Source: Anthonomus grandis grandis (taxonomy: Eukaryota; Arthropoda; Insecta; Coleoptera; Curculionidae). Taken from it: DNA of 64,000 nt. The notes beneath the pieces were generated by a model. It ran no database searches and was not told where the DNA came from. It saw nothing but the letters and a program-made list of their open reading frames with translations. Of this stretch, positions 24,240 to 36,027 are shown piece by piece (position 1 is the stretch's first letter; each line of letters opens with the position of its first letter). The stretch lies in assembly GCF_022605725.1 (NCBI RefSeq), contig NC_065549.1, positions 18,009,614-18,073,613 on the forward strand, in the 5' to 3' direction. Position numbers and translations under genes: made by a program.

Positions 24240-25200
24240 GTTTCAGTTCTATGAGGTATTCCCAAACTAGCTTTGATGTGACCCTAGGGTTCGATAGGGC
24301 ACTTAAGTCGGCTTGGCTATATATTATAAGAATCTACTTATTGGTGTATGCCTAGTGTTTTCCCTAGCACATTCTAGTATCGCAAATATTTGCCAATACC
24401 CATAATCCGAAGATCCCAGAACCCATAATCGATAAGTTTTTACAAAACTTTTAATTATTTAAAAGCTGTACAGCTACCTTCGATCATTTTTCTATTTCAC
24501 CCTATGGATTCCAATGAGCGATTGCGTGTTTGTTTTAGGACTTGTAACGAATAATTTGTCTAAATCTCTAGTCAACACAAAATTCCCCTCACACACAGAT
24601 CTGGTGTTTATAGACTAAAATGTTCTCATCCTGACTGCAATGTATGCTACATCCGACAAAGCGGAAGGAGAATCGAGATGATAATCATCGTCTCTTGTAG
24701 ACGATATACCCAAGCGTGTCATTCAGAAATCATCAAAAACTAGGCAATCCGCAATACACTCACGATTGAAAATTATTTAGAATCAGTAATATCGAGTAAT
24801 CGTGTCGAGACGTAATTTTAGAATCCGTCTGCTGAAATTAGAGGAACTAGTATTTGATTCGTGGAGAAAAGACTTTCCCTACTAACTTTTCAATATTAAA
24901 AAAATGTCTAAGCTGGCAACAATGTTACTGCTGACGCATACGTGATACGTCATTGAATAATGCTAACCTCAAAATTTAAACAAAAACAATATAACTCAAA
25001 ATCAAAAACTGGCAAAACTGCAAATTGTGTCCTATTAAAGGATGGATTAAGAGTTAAGTCCATATAATAATAGTTTATAAGTATATGGTTAAGCCCAAAT
25101 AAACAGGACAAACAAGTACCAGTTTTAATATAAGGCAACATACAACATTAATACTAATAAGGAATACCTTTAGAAATTTAGACCTATTACTGCCATTTTA
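24240..25200. promoter_or_regulatory. Upstream region of RABL3
   Basis: No coding sequence is supported. TGACGCATACGTGATACGTCA at about 24933-24953 is a near-palindrome with CRE-like half sites about 250 bp before the RABL3 start codon and is a candidate promoter element. The transcription start cannot be set from sequence alone. Confidence 0.3.
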
Positions 25201-25202
25201 TA

Positions 25203-25919
25203 ATGACAACTATAGAAAGGGTTCGAATCATGGTGCTGGGAGACTCAGGTGTTGGTAAAACATCCTTTGTTCACCTCGCAGCCCATAATGAACCAGTGAA
25301 ATCACCCAGTTGGACCATAGGTTGTTCCGTTGAAGTGAAACTACATGAATATAAAGAAGGAACCAGAGACCAAAAGACGTTTTTTATTGAATTCTGGGAC
25401 GTAGGAGGTAGTAAGATCCACAGCAATGCACGCAAGGTATTCTACCATCCATGTCATGGTGCTATTTTGGTGCATGATTTGAGTAACAGAAAGAGTGAAG
25501 AAAATCTGCAGGGGTGGCTTCAAGAACTTTTGCTACATGACCATCTCAATGGAAGCCATCTGAACTATAGGGAGCATACTGAAGATGTAACAGATGCAGA
25601 GAATCTTCTGGGAATGACAAATTTTATGCCTATATTGGAAGTAGGGACGAAACTTGACCAGGCAGATGAGAAGAGGTCAAACTTATCAAATAATAATAGC
25701 TTTAGATGTAAATATAATGCTGAAGAGATATTATTGGACTGTAGACAAGCAAGGTATTTAGCTGCGGGGACCTCAAATGCAGTTAAACTTAGTCGGTTTT
25801 ATGATAAAGTTATTGAAAATAAGCTACAAGATAGACAAAAGTCATTCTCAGAGAGATTTAAGAGCAATGCCATTTCTCCTATATACAGCTCAAAGTATTA
25901 TTTGTCTCATCATGATTAA
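25203..25919 (+). CDS. RABL3: Rab-like protein 3 (RABL3), single exon
   Basis: This is an uninterrupted 238-residue small GTPase. Residues 13-20 are the P-loop GDSGVGKT, 65-69 are WDVGG (switch II, in place of the Rab WDTAG) and 148-153 are GTKLDQ (guanine-specificity loop in place of NKxD). Near the end AAGTSNAVKLSRFYDKVIE is very close to the human RABL3 segment. WTIGCSVEVKLHEYKEGT after the P-loop is also diagnostic. Length agrees with human RABL3 (about 236). There is no C-terminal prenylation cysteine motif (it ends YLSHHD), as expected for RABL3 and unlike true Rabs. In vertebrates RABL3 dimerises and has been linked to RAS prenylation control and lymphocyte development; the insect role is inferred. 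The gene has no introns here, unlike the vertebrate gene. The ATG follows an in-frame stop-rich leader and matches the family start. Confidence 0.95.
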   Translation: MTTIERVRIMVLGDSGVGKTSFVHLAAHNEPVKSPSWTIGCSVEVKLHEYKEGTRDQKTFFIEFWDVGGSKIHSNARKVFYHPCHGAILVHDLSNRKSEENLQGWLQELLLHDHLNGSHLNYREHTEDVTDAENLLGMTNFMPILEVGTKLDQADEKRSNLSNNNSFRCKYNAEEILLDCRQARYLAAGTSNAVKLSRFYDKVIENKLQDRQKSFSERFKSNAISPIYSSKYYLSHHD

Positions 25920-28695
25920 TTAGAGGTACACATATAACATTGAAAAGAACACACTAATTAATTAGTTAACATCTGGTATCAACTCATTAATAATTTATGA
26001 AAACAGATGTTGAGATAATCTGATTTATTCTTTTTTTATGTATATAATTATATTAGATTTACCTCAAATCTGACTGTTATTGTATATTACTTTAATAACC
26101 ATTTGCATTAGTAATAGCCAGTGGCTTAAATAGTAGTTATATAATTCTTAGTGTTTAATTTTACTATTTATATGTTGGTTGGCTGCCAGTTAGTGCCCAA
26201 CTCTAGACTTTCTCTTATAGTTATTTTTTTAATTTGGGGATTTTTTTTTGTTATTTATTGGAGGGTTTTTGGACCTAGTTTATGTTGAAGGCTCATACTG
26301 CTGAAATTGACTTTCAATTTGTGATAATTTACTGCTGAATGTTAGACAAATTAGGTCTATATTAAATTTTTAGAGATCTGAGCTGTTTTTTTAGGTCTCT
26401 TGATGGTTTACAAACAAAAATTATTCACAAAATATATATATTGTCTTATTAAATCTAATATTATTTGAGCTTGTGTCTAATTTTACACAGATGATTTATT
26501 TTTTCCTGTTGGTAGTGTTCCAAATCTATAAGTTTTTTGTAGGGTATTCCTCCATATCAGATCCTATAAACATGGTTTTATTCCAGATCCTATGACCTTT
26601 CTAGATTTATACAAAAAAAGTGTTTATTGATGAGCATATTTACAAACAGAAGTGTGAAGTTAGCTCAAATTAGGCTTCCACTTCTCTGATAGAGACTAAC
26701 AAATTATTGTCAATAATTATTAAAATAATTAAATTGTCAATATAATAGACGTGTTATACTTTATAAGTTATAATTTATACAACTCATATCCATTTTGTAG
26801 GGGCCACACGATAATACTTTCACATAAAATGAGAACATATTTAGATACTCTGCAATACACTACACAATTTTTCAAGATGCTGGAACTGGTGTTGAAAAAT
26901 GGCAAATTTTTTGTATTTTATGTACCTACATGGTTCCAATGGCTGTGCAATACTACCTTTCTTCCTAATTATAATTCTCAATAGGTACTCTGTGTAGCAA
27001 ATTTTCTTTAAATGAGAAGAAACAGCCATGCTGTATGGAACAATCTCTCTTTCAATGATACTTCAGTAATCTTTTATTATACATTTAAATAACAATTCAA
27101 TACATTTGGTTAATTTGAGTGTGATATACTTTTAAAAACTACTGCCACTTACTCAACAAATAAAAGTATTATTTTATAGGATAATATTTTCACTCAATTT
27201 TAATATTATTTTCTACTTTAGTTTTTTTGCACTATTTAGTTTGTGTATGTCCTACTATTATATGTATACAAATAGAAAAATACCAGAAATATATCAAATT
27301 CTCATAGAAATTTGTCATGTTGAAGATTAAATTATCCTATATTTGTATTTGTTCCAAGGTGTTGACATTTTAAAGATATAATTTATGTGATCCTTAAATA
27401 CAACAAGCAACAGCACAGAAATAATTATTCAAGTTTGCCAATTTCACCATCATGATTTACATATTAGGAATATTTTAAGTTGTCATTTTTGTGCTTAATA
27501 ACAAGAAGAAAGTTATAATAAATTGTTTCCTAAAAAAATTATGAAAATATATAAAGATTATGGATATTTTAAATGGTTCTGAGAAACATAGTAATAAAAG
27601 ATTTTTTTAAATTTCCTTCAGTTCCCATTACAAGAAAAACATGGAGAGCGATATGCAATATAAATTTTATTAAGACTTTGAGCTATAGAATTTCTTCTGA
27701 TCAGTTCTCTCCACAAATATTAATAATGCTGATACTGCTGGCTTTACACTACAATACATATTTATTTAAACATTTATTTTGTCTTTTCTTCACATAGTAA
27801 ATTGATTTGAAGGTTTGCACTGCCTATTTTTTATTTTATTTCATGCTCATATTAAACAACTTCCTGTTTTTACTTAGACGAGACATAGGTATAGAGACTA
27901 AGAGACCTGAGCACCCGGAATGGATCGGAATTAATGTTTTTCTTACAACTTGTGTTTTTTTAAGAGTTTCTTTTTATTTTATGTAAACATGTATCCTTGA
28001 ATTAAGTTTTTATTATTATTATAGTTCCAAGATATGTTGTTAGTATTATAAGAGACCAACAAATATATACGCTGTAAGTGATATATATTTATACTAAAAA
28101 GTTGTTTTCATATTCAAAGAGTTTATTTTGTTTTGTAGATGGATATATTGTTTCTTTAGATAATACTCTGCTAGAGAATTTTTAATTAATTTTAGAAATT
28201 AATATTTAAGTTATAAAATAAATAATTTTAAAATCTGTTAAATTTTTCTTTAGGAAACAGATACAAGTACATATTAAATAAGGATAATCTATCCTCTTTT
28301 GAATCTATGTGTTAATAAAATGAGGATATTATTAACCTAATGGGAATGCCTTTAGATGTATAATGAGAAAATAGCACAAAAATGTTGACAACCTTTTCTA
28401 ATTGTTTAAAATTAGGGTAGTTCAGTGCTAACAAAAAACATTTTTAGATTAATTCTAATTTATATAATGTCTGTTATAATAAATTATTGTATATTATGTA
28501 TATCATTTTAATAATTTTTTTTTCAAGAAAATTAAATAATAAATGTATTAAAGAAAAACATTGTTTTATTTCCATTTGTCCAATTGGTGATATGTCGTAC
28601 ACTATTGTTAATTGATTATTGCAGTAAATTAACTCATTTAGATATGTAAAATAAAGCTGAAAAGTTTTGTTTTTATTCAGATCAATATCTGATGC
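25920..28695. other. RABL3 3' flank and intergenic sequence
   Basis: No further coding sequence is recognised. The region is AT-rich; open frames such as 26751-26984 and 27573-27797 lack any domain. Several AATAAA strings occur (for example near 27165 and 28206), so the RABL3 cleavage site cannot be fixed. Confidence 0.45.
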
Positions 28696-28700
28696 TAGCA

Positions 28701-28747
28701 CCTAATCAAAAAGGCCCTTTTCTCTATGAGTAACCTTTTTGATTAGG
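28701..28747. repeat. Perfect 14-bp inverted repeat
   Basis: CCTAATCAAAAAGG (28701-28714) is exactly reverse-complemented at 28734-28747, with a 19-bp spacer. The surrounding 28700-29010 is slightly less AT-rich and could be part of an unrecognised mobile element. Confidence 0.7.
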
Positions 28748-29075
28748 CGTTTGCTTGAGATATTACCATTAAATGATAAGATTGTCAGATTAAATGAAAT
28801 TTTATTTCCCGCCTTAATTTGGCCACTCCTTTCTACCATTTTGATTGGTCCAATTAGGCACGTCAAATTAGTTACAGCAGTTTTCGTTGCCAAGCGAGAG
28901 GACGCTAGCTGATTTGTCAGAAGAATTTCTATCAGTTTGTATGCAACCACCCTTCTCTATATATTTGTGTTCTGTGTGTTCGAGGGTCGAGCTCGATAAT
29001 AAAAATAGAATATAAACATTATTAAAAAAAAAAAACAGAAAATAAAACTAAATAATAAACCTAACAAATAATTCT

Positions 29076-29652
29076 TTAAATAAAAGGCTCAAAAATACCT
29101 CCTTCATTGGCTAAAGAAAAGGTTACCATATCGTAAAATCTGTTTCTTACTTCCAAAAGAGTTTGAGGTAAAATAGAATTGGCAGATTCAACAATTTTAT
29201 TTCTCAACTCCTCTAAATTCTTTGGCCTATTATGATGATAACAAATAGTCTCCAATAACAATTCTTTATTTTTTTATATATATTTATTTTTATTTGTTAA
29301 CAATTCTTTTACTCTAACGCATTATGAGCAGGACAGCATCTTTTTAAAAATAGACTGATCCCTGGTCTATATCAGGGAGGAGTTGAACGCCAGGAAGAGC
29401 TGGGTACACACAACTCACTCACACACAGTACCCAACACTCAACTTCTGAGGGTACTGGGTACGTAACTGAAAACTTCTGTGCTCGTTTTCCTGAAACCAG
29501 TAGCGAACAATGGAAGAATTGTGTTTACCATGCAATGGAAAAAAAGACTCATCTGAAAACAAAATATTTTCTAATAAATTTTCATTTCCATTTGCTTTTT
29601 CCATCATGGTTACACAAAATGCGATTCTTCGCCACTGGTCTTCAGGAAACAC
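29076..29652 (-). pseudogene. Mariner-like transposase relic with central deletion
   Basis: The minus strand from 29652 gives WRRIAFCVTMMEKANGNENL and LENILFSDESFF, which holds the first catalytic aspartate in FSDES. It then gives RYWFQENEHRSF and TQYPQKLSVG. The catalytic core with the second and third acidic residues is missing. After about 150 bp of unrelated sequence, the C-terminal helix resumes at 29261 (NRPKNLEELRNKIVESANSI). It is a dead internally deleted copy, related in type to the elements at 20407 and 55150. Confidence 0.75.
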
Positions 29653-29699
29653 CGCTGCTGATTGTGCCGTGTCGTAAATAGCAAATCAGATGATAGGAA

Positions 29700-30980
29700 T
29701 CCGCCGAGCCGCTTATCAACCAGAAATTAAGCGAGAAGCTGCTGTTTATAATGCCTATGTGTAGTTTTCTATTCGCTAACCTGTATACTTCCCTATGCCA
29801 AGTCTCAGCTTTAGTAATTACGCTAAGATATTCGTTAAGTATACCTTTAAGGAACTGGATGTTCCACTTGTTCTCAGCTTAACAACTGTGATAAAGGCAT
29901 TTTCCGTGGCATTCAGCATTTCTGTAAAATATCATCTGAAACGGTCTAATTTAGGTTGAATCTATGAAAAGCAGTCGTTGGTTTTGACGCAGTGAGCAAA
30001 GAATTTACATTATTATCAAGCTTGGAACATCCTACAACTATATCCTTATCGGTGGAGAATAAAATATTACCAGAAGTTGTTTTGTCGATGTCACGTCCAA
30101 AAGCTTTAGAGCTCGATAGCATACCACTTAATTTGTTAAATCTTTGGAATCAAGATTAGAAACAAGTGGTTGCACAAATTCAATATTAAAGTCAGTTTAG
30201 AAGTTAAATTTAGATGAAACAGCTCTTTGTTAGTTAATAAAAGATATGCCTCCCTTATTGAAAGCAATGAAAAGTAATGGAATCATAGCTTTTTAGACTT
30301 TAAAAAGTAAATATGTATTAAGAAATTAAAAATTAAATTTTTGGATTGTAACACATTTTTGAGATTTATTTTAACACTTTCGATGCAAAAATAAAGTTTC
30401 CTTCAGCTTTCAATAAGGAGACTACAGCTTTAGTAGTTCCAGTCTCCTTTGCTAAAAGCAAGAAGACTTGGGAGAGGTCAGATATCGCTGCTTTCCGACA
30501 AGAGTGGCACAATTCCAAATTTGTCATTTTTCAGTAGAGGCAATTAAAGTTTTTTCATAATTTAATATATTTTGCTACACAACTACTTTTTAATAAACGT
30601 TAAAGTTGAGTGTGGTTTAAAATAAGTATTATCTTATGTATATTTTTAATAATAATACTTCCCAGAAAGTTAGATACCTGATTCAAAAAAAGTAGAAGTG
30701 ACGTTTTTCCACGAAAAGGATACCGTAATAATAAACAAAAGCTTGAGTCACAAAATTAAGAATGAAACATCAAAGGGCAATTTATTTCTATTTATATAAA
30801 CTTATGTAGTAATTTTACAAATAGTAATAGGCGAAGACTAATAATGAAAGTAACTTAACTTAAAATACATCTACTTTAGGTTTTAAATCAACAAATTTAA
30901 CAGAAAAAAAGTAGAAAAAAACAAAAATTTTGAAATTTATTGATGATACAAAATAGTCATGGTTTATTTGATCATCTATC
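29700..30980. other. Intergenic, no gene recognised
   Basis: A discontinuous plus-strand reading near 29980-30160 (SLEHPTTISLSVENKILPEV and neighbouring residues) looks more protein-like than its surroundings, but I do not recognise a family and it has no clean ends. It may be an old transposon relic. Confidence 0.3.
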
Positions 30981-30984
30981 GCAA

Positions 30985-31867
30985 CTAAAGATTATTATAA
31001 AATTCATAATAAAAACGTGGCACAACATTTTTTGCGATCAATGAAAGTATACCTTTTTTCTTAGCCTCCGGAATTCCAGTTTTTTTATTGAAGGCATGTT
31101 TCAGTTCTATCTCATTAAAATCAGTAGACGATCGTCTAGAAAACATATTTACACGAAAATATGACGCATCTTTGTACGAAGTCTTATAAAAAAAGTATCC
31201 AATTTCATTTTTACGTACTTCACAAAGTTTGATGTCGGAAGTTTTTACCAGATCGCCATTTTCATTTTTGTATAATTCTTTTACACCCATTTGCTTCGAT
31301 AAATCTTTTAGATCGTGGAAATCGTCATGACTCATTTCTTTAACTACATAGGGTTGCCCGGTTTTTTGCCTTGCCTTATTAATGTCACGTACTGATCAGG
31401 TGCGTAGATAGCTGCGGACTTTTTATATCTCACAATTTGTTTTTCAGTCACTGAGTGTATGTTATCAGCATCATTTTGGGTATGTCCCCTAATTAGGTAC
31501 TTATGAGTTATTGAACTAATATGCGGCAGTACTGATACAGCGTACAGGTAAAATGCAAATAAAAATTTATTTTTATTGCAATTGTCTGTATAAAATGTTA
31601 CGTCAATCATTTAATTTTTTTCAAGGAATGCCTTTTCCTTTAGTCCATTAAGATAGTTCCAGACGCATGAGCCAATTCGTTAGCCCCTCCATTTGCCTCA
31701 CCCTCATGCCAAACATAACACACAACATCATTTTTTGTAGAGCTGACTAAAGTCAAATTGTATACATTTAACTTGGATGTATAGTAGAAGGAGGAGGCAT
31801 TTATAATCCGATAATCATGATCTGAATGGGTACTTGAATCGCTAAGGTATCGATTAATTTTCAACAT
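30985..31867 (-). pseudogene. DUF7869-type repeated-family protein, C-terminal half, two frameshifts
   Basis: Three successive minus-strand frames form one broken protein. The first (31867-31640) includes YTSKLNVYNLTLVSSTKNDV and VCYVWHEGEANGGANELA. The second (31610-31344) includes VTFYTDNCNKNKFLFAFYLY and the highly typical ITHKYLIRGHTQNDADNIHS. The third (31335-30985) starts at MSHDDFHDLKDLSKQMGV and ends RFYYEFYNNL. The order matches a multicopy insect protein family annotated, as far as I remember, as DUF7869. It has a Asp-Asn-Cys motif (usually DNCGGQN; here the GGQ is missing) and a GHTQNE/D..H motif resembling an RNase-H-like nuclease core. The function is unproven. The N-terminal half is absent. 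A second copy is at 58380-60765. Confidence 0.75.
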
Positions 31868-32430
31868 GGGCTCTAAATTTTTTTTCGTTAATTGTACTCC
31901 CTTTTTGACATTGTGGAAAAGCTAGAGAACCTAAAAATTAACAAAGTCATGTACAAAAATCTTGGAATAGTTATATATTATTACATTTGTCAAAAGCTTG
32001 TGTGTAGCAACATAAAAGATCGGTCAATATTTAAATTAATCTTTGGGATTTTTTTAGCCCTATTTTATTTTTCTGATTTCGATAAAAATAGCACGGTATA
32101 TATTTATTTAAAAAAAATATTACAGGCATAAACAATTTAGGTTTTATTATTAATTTAGGGCAACAAGAATTAACTTATCAATAGAGTAAATGATAATAAA
32201 TTGGATATTTTTAAGATATTTAGTAAAATAAAATTGGTGGTATATAAATATTTTCCAAAATTATTCAAGGCTAAACTCTACTTATTAGAATTTATCCTTA
32301 AATAGCATTGGTACTATTTTCTTCATTAGAAAATTAAAAATTTTTGTGCCCTAAAGTGATATAGACCCACAAATTTTACAAAGAAGACCGTCTCAAATTA
32401 AATTGTTACCATATAGCAACACATTATATA

Positions 32431-32910
32431 GGGTAAAACACCCAATTGTTGGCACTCGACCAAATATTGGCACCCTTAGTAGTTTTCTTTGAATAAAAAA
32501 GTCGAATGCAAATTAATTTAAATTCTAAGAAAATAGACAAATAGCGGCAACCCTGCCCAATAACCAGACTTCATTGTTCACGTTGTGTAATATTGTTTAT
32601 GGCTTTAGCCGGTAAAAGTGTAGTGAGATGATGTGAATTCTATCAAAAATTAGCGTCAAGGTAAGAACCTGTTTGACAATTATGTAATATTTTGGTACTT
32701 TGGACAGAAGAATTGCCTGTAGTAGATATTTGATTTGTTGGATAAAGCGTAAATTAAAGCTAAAAAATGGTTTAACCCATTCTAACCTTTTTTCTCTTTT
32801 TTAAGGGTGCCAATTATTGGGCATGATAATTGATGATTTTCCAATTCTTTGGCACCCATGCCAACTATTGGATTCAGCATTTTAATTAGCACTCTAATGA
32901 TTGGCACCTC
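32431..32910. repeat. Left subterminal array of GGTGCCAAnnATTGG motifs
   Basis: Copies in either orientation occur near 32443 (CAATTGTTGGCAC), 32466 (AATATTGGCACCC), 32802 (GGGTGCCAATTATTGG), 32856 (TTTGGCACCC running directly into GCCAACTATTGG) and 32897 (ATGATTGGCACCT). Such clustered subterminal motifs are typical transposase-binding sites. Confidence 0.8.
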
Positions 32911-33254
32911 CTTTTTATCACACTATTTTGATTTAGTAATTTACTTGCTTTTATAATTTTAAAATGTTATTTGAGGTGGCTAAAAAAATTGTATTAATGT
33001 TTGTAAGAAAGGAAAATTAATATTAATATAAGGGTGTACAATATTAATAATAACACGTGTTTCGTTCTTTCTAATGCATCACCAGAATATAAATCAACGG
33101 GCAAATTATGTCTAACCTTTAATATTACACTCGTACCTTTTTTATATCTACTGTAACTCCGACTTTGCATTTTTTCTGTAAACTTTTCAAATTTTTTCGT
33201 CTTTATAAAATCCCTTAAGTGAAATTAATCTACCTAAATTTGTATTATTTCTAG

Positions 33255-35802
33255 ATGGGAAAAATTACAAAGAAAAATAAAAAAAATGCTATTAAAAAAT
33301 ATGGTGAAGAATTAATTGAGAAAGCTTTGAGCGAAATTAAAAACGGCGCAACAAAAAAGTCTGTAGCCAAGAAGTACCAAATCCCTAGATCTACTCTCCA
33401 ATTCCGATTGGGAGCTAAATTTTCCAAAGCTAGACCTGGTCCAAATACTTACCTGACTGAAAATGAGGAAAAGCTGCTCGTAGCTTGGATTCTCGAAAGT
33501 CAGAAAAAAGGCTTTCCAAGACGGAAAATTGATTTACAGATATCAGTGAAACAGTTTTTAGATGATGATAAACATCCAAATCCATTTAAAAATAACATGC
33601 CAGGTGTCCTTTTTCTTATTCCTTTACACATTTATTTTAGTTGATTTTATAATTTATAATAACCTGCATATTATTTTTAGGTGACCACTGGTATAGGGCA
33701 TTCTTAAATCGACATCCTATTTTAACTCATCGCACACCAGAAGCAGTAACAAGTGCATCATCTAACGTTTCTGAAAACGATATTAAAAAATGGTTTGGGG
33801 ATATAGAAACGTACCTAAAAAGTAAAGGATACTTTTCCATTTTGGAAGATCCGCGACGAGTGTATAATGGTGATGAGACATGTTTTTTGTTTTGCCCAAA
33901 ACTTGGAAAAGTTCTAGCAGCAAAGTCTGAGAAAAATGTTTATGAAGTTGACAGGGGCCAGGCAAAGCAAAATCTAACAGTAATGTTTAGTTTTTCGGCC
34001 GCAGGGGATGTGACTCCGCCTCTAATAATATTTCCCAATAAGAGAATATCAAAAACTTTATCAGACAGTGTTCCAGATCACTGGGGTATTGCCTCCACTG
34101 AAAATGGCTGGATGAAGTCCGAAGTTTTTATTGATTATATCAAAGAAATATTTCATAAAAACCTTGTGAAACAGCAAATTTTATTTCCAGTTATTTTATT
34201 TGTTGATGGACATGCAACACATCTCACCTATGAGCTTAGTAAAGTGTGCAGTCAGTTGCAAATAATTTTAGTGGCTTTATATCCCAACTCAACAAGAATT
34301 ATGCAACCGGCAGACGTTTCTTGTTTTAAGCCGCTAAAAACATTCTGGAAGTACGGAGTACTAAGCTGGAGAAGAGAAAATCCATATTGCCAATTAGGAA
34401 AACATCACTTTGCTCCCATATTGGATAAAGCACTAAAAAATTTAAAGGGCGAGGCTATAGTCAACGGTTTTAAAAGTTCTGGTTTGTTTCCGTGGAATCC
34501 AGAGAGTATTGATTATTCTAAATGTCTCAGTAAGAAACAAAGGGAAATTGAACATCTAGAGGAAATTAAAACCGACAAAAAAATCGACTATGATTTATTT
34601 TGCAAAATGCTAAATACTGATCTTCTTCAAGAGCTTGAAACCGGAAAAGCTGTCGAAAATCATAAAAATTGTAAATATTTTGACATTTAAAGAAACATTT
34701 ACTCCAAGCTTAAACCATCCAGCGCTTTAAATATCTCTATAGTAGAAAATAGTCTTATAGAGGTTGAGCAGGAAATAAATGAATATGAAATAGGGGTTGC
34801 AGAAATTGAAGAAAATGTTCAATATCTTGAAGAAGAAATACTTAGCATGCCTGTAGTTTTTGAAATTGCTCGGATGGATAATAATGATGAATTTCCTGAA
34901 AGTGATGAAATATTAGAAGACAAATATGATGATCATGATGAAGATGGACAATCGACAAATTTGGAAAATATTAAAATTAAAAGTCCTAAAAAAACAGAAT
35001 CTAAAATCTCGAACGAAGATGTTTACACACCTGAAAAGAAGAAACCAAAATTGATTATATCTCAAAATATCATATTAAAAAGTGCAAATGACTCCGTGCT
35101 TGAAACACATAAAAGTGATGATAATGTGGATCCTGTGCCGAACGAATTAAATATAGCACACTACTTAGAAAAGCCTAAAACACCTGAAAGAAGCGGAAAG
35201 AGAACATCTACAAGAACATCATTTGTTTTAATTTCCTCTGACTATAAAAAAGTCTTCAAGAAAAGGAAGAAATAAAAATTGAAAAGGAAAAGAAAAAAGA
35301 AGAAAATAAATTAAAAAGAAAAGAAAATGCATTGGAAAAGGAAAAAAAGAAGAAAGAAAATGATTTAAAAAAAGAGGAAAACAAGCAAAAAAGAGTGAAA
35401 AAACTACGAGCAAAAAATAATATAACAAAAGAAAAGGACAAAGGTGTAAAAAAATTAAATATGTCTAATTACTCAAACATTTTTTCAGAAGCGGGTCCAA
35501 GCTCTCAAATAAATAATATACAGGTTGCAAAAAAGAAAGAAACCCATGTCAGAAATTTATTTGAGAGTGAAAGTAAAGAACAAGAAGGCACTGTAAAATT
35601 GAACGAGTCCATTTTGAGTCAAAATACCATAACAAAACATGGATTATGCTTTATATGTACGTACAATATTAGTATCATTAATTTTGGTGTAAAATGTTCA
35701 ACTTGCACCAGAAATTATCATTATAAATGTTTAATGAAACACGAGATATATCATGACAACTTTGTATGTAAAAGTTGTGATTTTAAAAATAAAACTTCAT
35801 AA
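33255..35802 (+). pseudogene. Pogo/jerky-type transposase with C-terminal PHD-like zinc finger; one stop, one frameshift
   Basis: Exon 1 is 33255-33603 and exon 2 starts at 33681 (GT-AG intron of 77 bp, phase 1, joining NMPG to DHWYRAF). Domains in order: a psq-type helix-turn-helix near residues 10-55 (IKNGATKKSVAKKYQIPRST); a CENPB-like helix-turn-helix; then the DDE_1 nuclease. All three catalytic aspartates are present: VYNGDETCF (33872), FVDGHATH (34205) and MQPADVSCF (34313). The frame then meets a TAA at 34688 but continues open in the same frame to 35275. A one-base loss near 35250 shifts it into 35276-35802. There a lysine/glutamate-rich probable coiled coil precedes a finger of the form CFIC...CSTC..NYHYKC...CKSC, i.e. 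PHD-like. The protein would act in the nucleus on the element's own ends. A CTAG acceptor-like site directly before the ATG hints at an untranslated first exon. Readthrough of the TAA is not excluded, but a pseudogenising mutation is simpler. Confidence 0.88.
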
Positions 35803-36027
35803 GTTAACTGCATGTTATTGCCCTATTTTAGTATAAAATCATTTTTTTTTTTTTAATTTTGTTCTGTGCTAAATTTATAAACTGGATGACTGTTAATTTA
35901 GTTAGTCTAAATTTTTAACACATAGGGTATAAATAGTACAATATAAGGGTACACAAGGCATAAATAGGTACATTTCTCAATAAATGTTTCTTTTAAAATT
36001 TGTTTCGCTTTTATTATTTCAGGTGAA

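Noticed and set aside
23904..24254. 116-codon plus-strand frame
   Set aside because: It is antisense to the Harbinger nuclease fragment, which has recognisable motifs on the minus strand.
35228..35441. Phe/Leu-rich minus-strand frames that look like membrane proteins
   Set aside because: They are the antisense of the Lys/Glu-rich coil of the pogo transposase.
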